DNA of 64,000 bases from the NCBI RefSeq assembly GCF_022539315.1, contig NC_066326.1, positions 18,616,601-18,680,600 on the forward strand, read 5' to 3'. Source of the DNA: Serinus canaria (taxonomy: Eukaryota; Chordata; Aves; Passeriformes; Fringillidae). Both the position numbers and the translations under genes were made by a program. Under the pieces are notes generated by a model that saw only the letters and a list, made by a program, of their open reading frames with translations, had not been told where the DNA came from and made no database searches. Below, piece by piece: positions 57,978 to 64,000 of this stretch. Position 1 is the first letter of the stretch. Each line of letters starts with the position of its first letter.

Positions 57978-58133
57978 AAAATAAGATAATCAGAGGAACC
58001 TTGGCTTACAATAAATGCATTTTCTCAGGAGCAATAAAAACAAAATTAAAACCCAAATCAACAAGAAAAACTGTATATGCTCAGTTTCCTCTTGCTAGTG
58101 CATCTCTTGGACAACAGCTCCTGCTGGGATGCA

Positions 58134-58341
58134 GCCTCTGCAGGACAGGGGGGGACACCCCCAACCTCTGCAGGATTGGTGGGGGGGGACACCCCCAGCC
58201 CTCTGCAGGACGGGGGGGGGGACACCCCCAGCCCTCTGCAGGATTGGTGAGGGGGGACACCCCCAACCTCTGCAGGATTGGTGAGGGGGGACACCCCCAA
58301 CCTCTGCAGGATTGGTGGGGGGGGACACCCCCAACCTCTGC
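58134..58341. repeat. 33-36-bp minisatellite in the RAF1 3' UTR
   Basis: Six copies of CCTCTGCAGGATTGGTG plus a G5-9 run, ACA and C5. Each unit can fold as a G-run/C-run hairpin with an ACA loop (TGT on the RAF1 sense strand). Confidence 0.95.
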
Positions 58342-59029
58342 CAGCCCAGCCCAGCACTCCTCACCCACCCTGCCTGCAACAGGTCCATAGTACCAAAGGC
58401 AGCTGGGAGGCTTCTCAAGATGACCAAAGCAGGACTGGCTCACCTCCTTCTCTGAGCAGGACAATTCACAACAGATTCCATCCTTTTGCAAGAGTTTTTC
58501 TTCTATGTGCAAAACTATTGCAAAACTATTTTGTGTTGAATTAGCATTTGAACTTATTTCATTGGCTTGGTGAAGCTCTTAGGCAGGAGCTGATTTCCAG
58601 AGTTATTTCCTCTTCCCACTCCAGGCACAACTCCCCAGGGTGAGGTGACACTAGGCATGGGGCAGTCAGAGCACCAGAACGTCACCTGTCCTCAGAGCCC
58701 CCTCACTGAGCACAGAGCAAACCCAGCCAGAACCACTGCCAAAAAAACAGCCATCGCTTCTGGGAAGGGGAAGATAAGGCTCAAGTGCATCTATTAAAAA
58801 AATAGTAATAGATCTCTTGATTTGTAGTCTGTTACCTCTCCCAGAACAAGAGATGGTAGCAAAGGCAATGAGGAGCTGTGTCCCTGCAGGCTGAGAACTG
58901 CACGAATCCGGAGCAGCTTCTTGGTAGGATGGGACGCGGAGGGTCCTGCGGGAGGAGCCTGCGCACCGAGGCTGGGAGGCACAGCTCAAGTTGCCCCTGC
59001 TGCTCCAGCCAGGAGCAGGGCAGGAGCAG

Positions 59030-63604
<4,575 letters not shown>

Positions 63605-63861
63605 CTGTGAAGGAAAAAGCACAGAGCCATTAGCAGGGCTGCTCACAATCAGCATTCTCATTCCCCCCAGACAGTTTATTCAGTTTATTACACATCCAAC
63701 CCTTTCTGGCTTTCCATGAGTCTACTCTGGGACAAAGAAATGGAGCTGTGCTCAGAGCAGTGAAAAAATGCCAGGAAGGAGTGGCACAAGTTCCTTTAAC
63801 CCTGGAAACCTGGAGCTGTCCTCACAGCCATGAGCTACTCTGTACCCTGTGCTGGGGCTGA

Positions 63862-64000
63862 CTGCTCCAAAGGGACATTTAAACCTGCCCAACTCCTGGA
63901 GTGTGCTGTTCCCAATGGACATTTAAACCTGCCCAACTCCTGGAGTGTGCTGTTCCAAAGGGACATTTAAACCTGCCCAACTCCTGGAGTGTGGCTGTTC
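63862..64000. repeat. 44-45-bp tandem repeat cut by the window edge (RAF1 intron)
   Basis: Three copies of GGACATTTAAACCTGCCCAA plus CTCCTGGAGTGTGCTGTTCC, with starts at about 63872, 63917 and 63961. The array may continue past 64000. Confidence 0.93.

Overview
This is a 64 kb window of bird nuclear DNA, most likely from a songbird. The evidence is a block of vertebrate genes with GT-AG introns, several CR1 LINE 3' ends (one with the typical ATTCTGTG octamer tail), three solo LTRs of one family with 6-bp target duplications, and very many micro- and minisatellites. The species cannot be read from the sequence.

Layout. Positions 1 to about 33.7 kb are intergenic. I found no coding exon there. 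The stretch is filled with unrelated tandem arrays (units of about 5 to 130 bp), a 1 kb nearly pure AT block, one solo LTR and several CR1 pieces. By vertebrate gene order this should be the gap downstream of PPARG, but no PPARG exon is inside the window. A CpG-rich segment (about 33.7-35.4 kb), itself made largely of three GC-rich minisatellites, is the likely promoter of TSEN2.

The right half holds four genes in the conserved vertebrate order TSEN2 (+), MKRN2OS (-), MKRN2 (+), RAF1 (-). TSEN2 is complete: 11 coding exons, 451 residues, with the catalytic Tyr/His/Lys triad. MKRN2OS is complete: 4 coding exons, 218 residues. It is head-to-head with MKRN2 (8 coding exons, 412 residues), with 136 bp between the two start codons, so the two very probably share a bidirectional CpG promoter. 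RAF1 enters from the right edge; only its last five coding exons (190 residues of the kinase domain and C-terminal tail) are present. TSEN2/MKRN2OS and MKRN2/RAF1 are tail-to-tail pairs. All exon junctions were fixed by reading frame, GT/AG sites and similarity to the known families, and all phases add up.

The genes do not form a pathway: TSEN2 is a tRNA-splicing endonuclease subunit, MKRN2 a RING/C3H zinc-finger E3 ligase, RAF1 a MAPK-cascade kinase, and MKRN2OS is uncharacterised. The most unusual non-genic signal is a 17-18-bp tandem array at 26.12-26.81 kb. Its edge units are AT-rich (GGGATTTAAGGGAAAAA), while its central units look like the same unit with nearly every A replaced by C on the + strand. 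Other points of interest are an LTR ending 44 bp before an MKRN2 exon, a hairpin-forming minisatellite in the RAF1 3' UTR, and a tandem duplication of the RAF1 stop-codon region.
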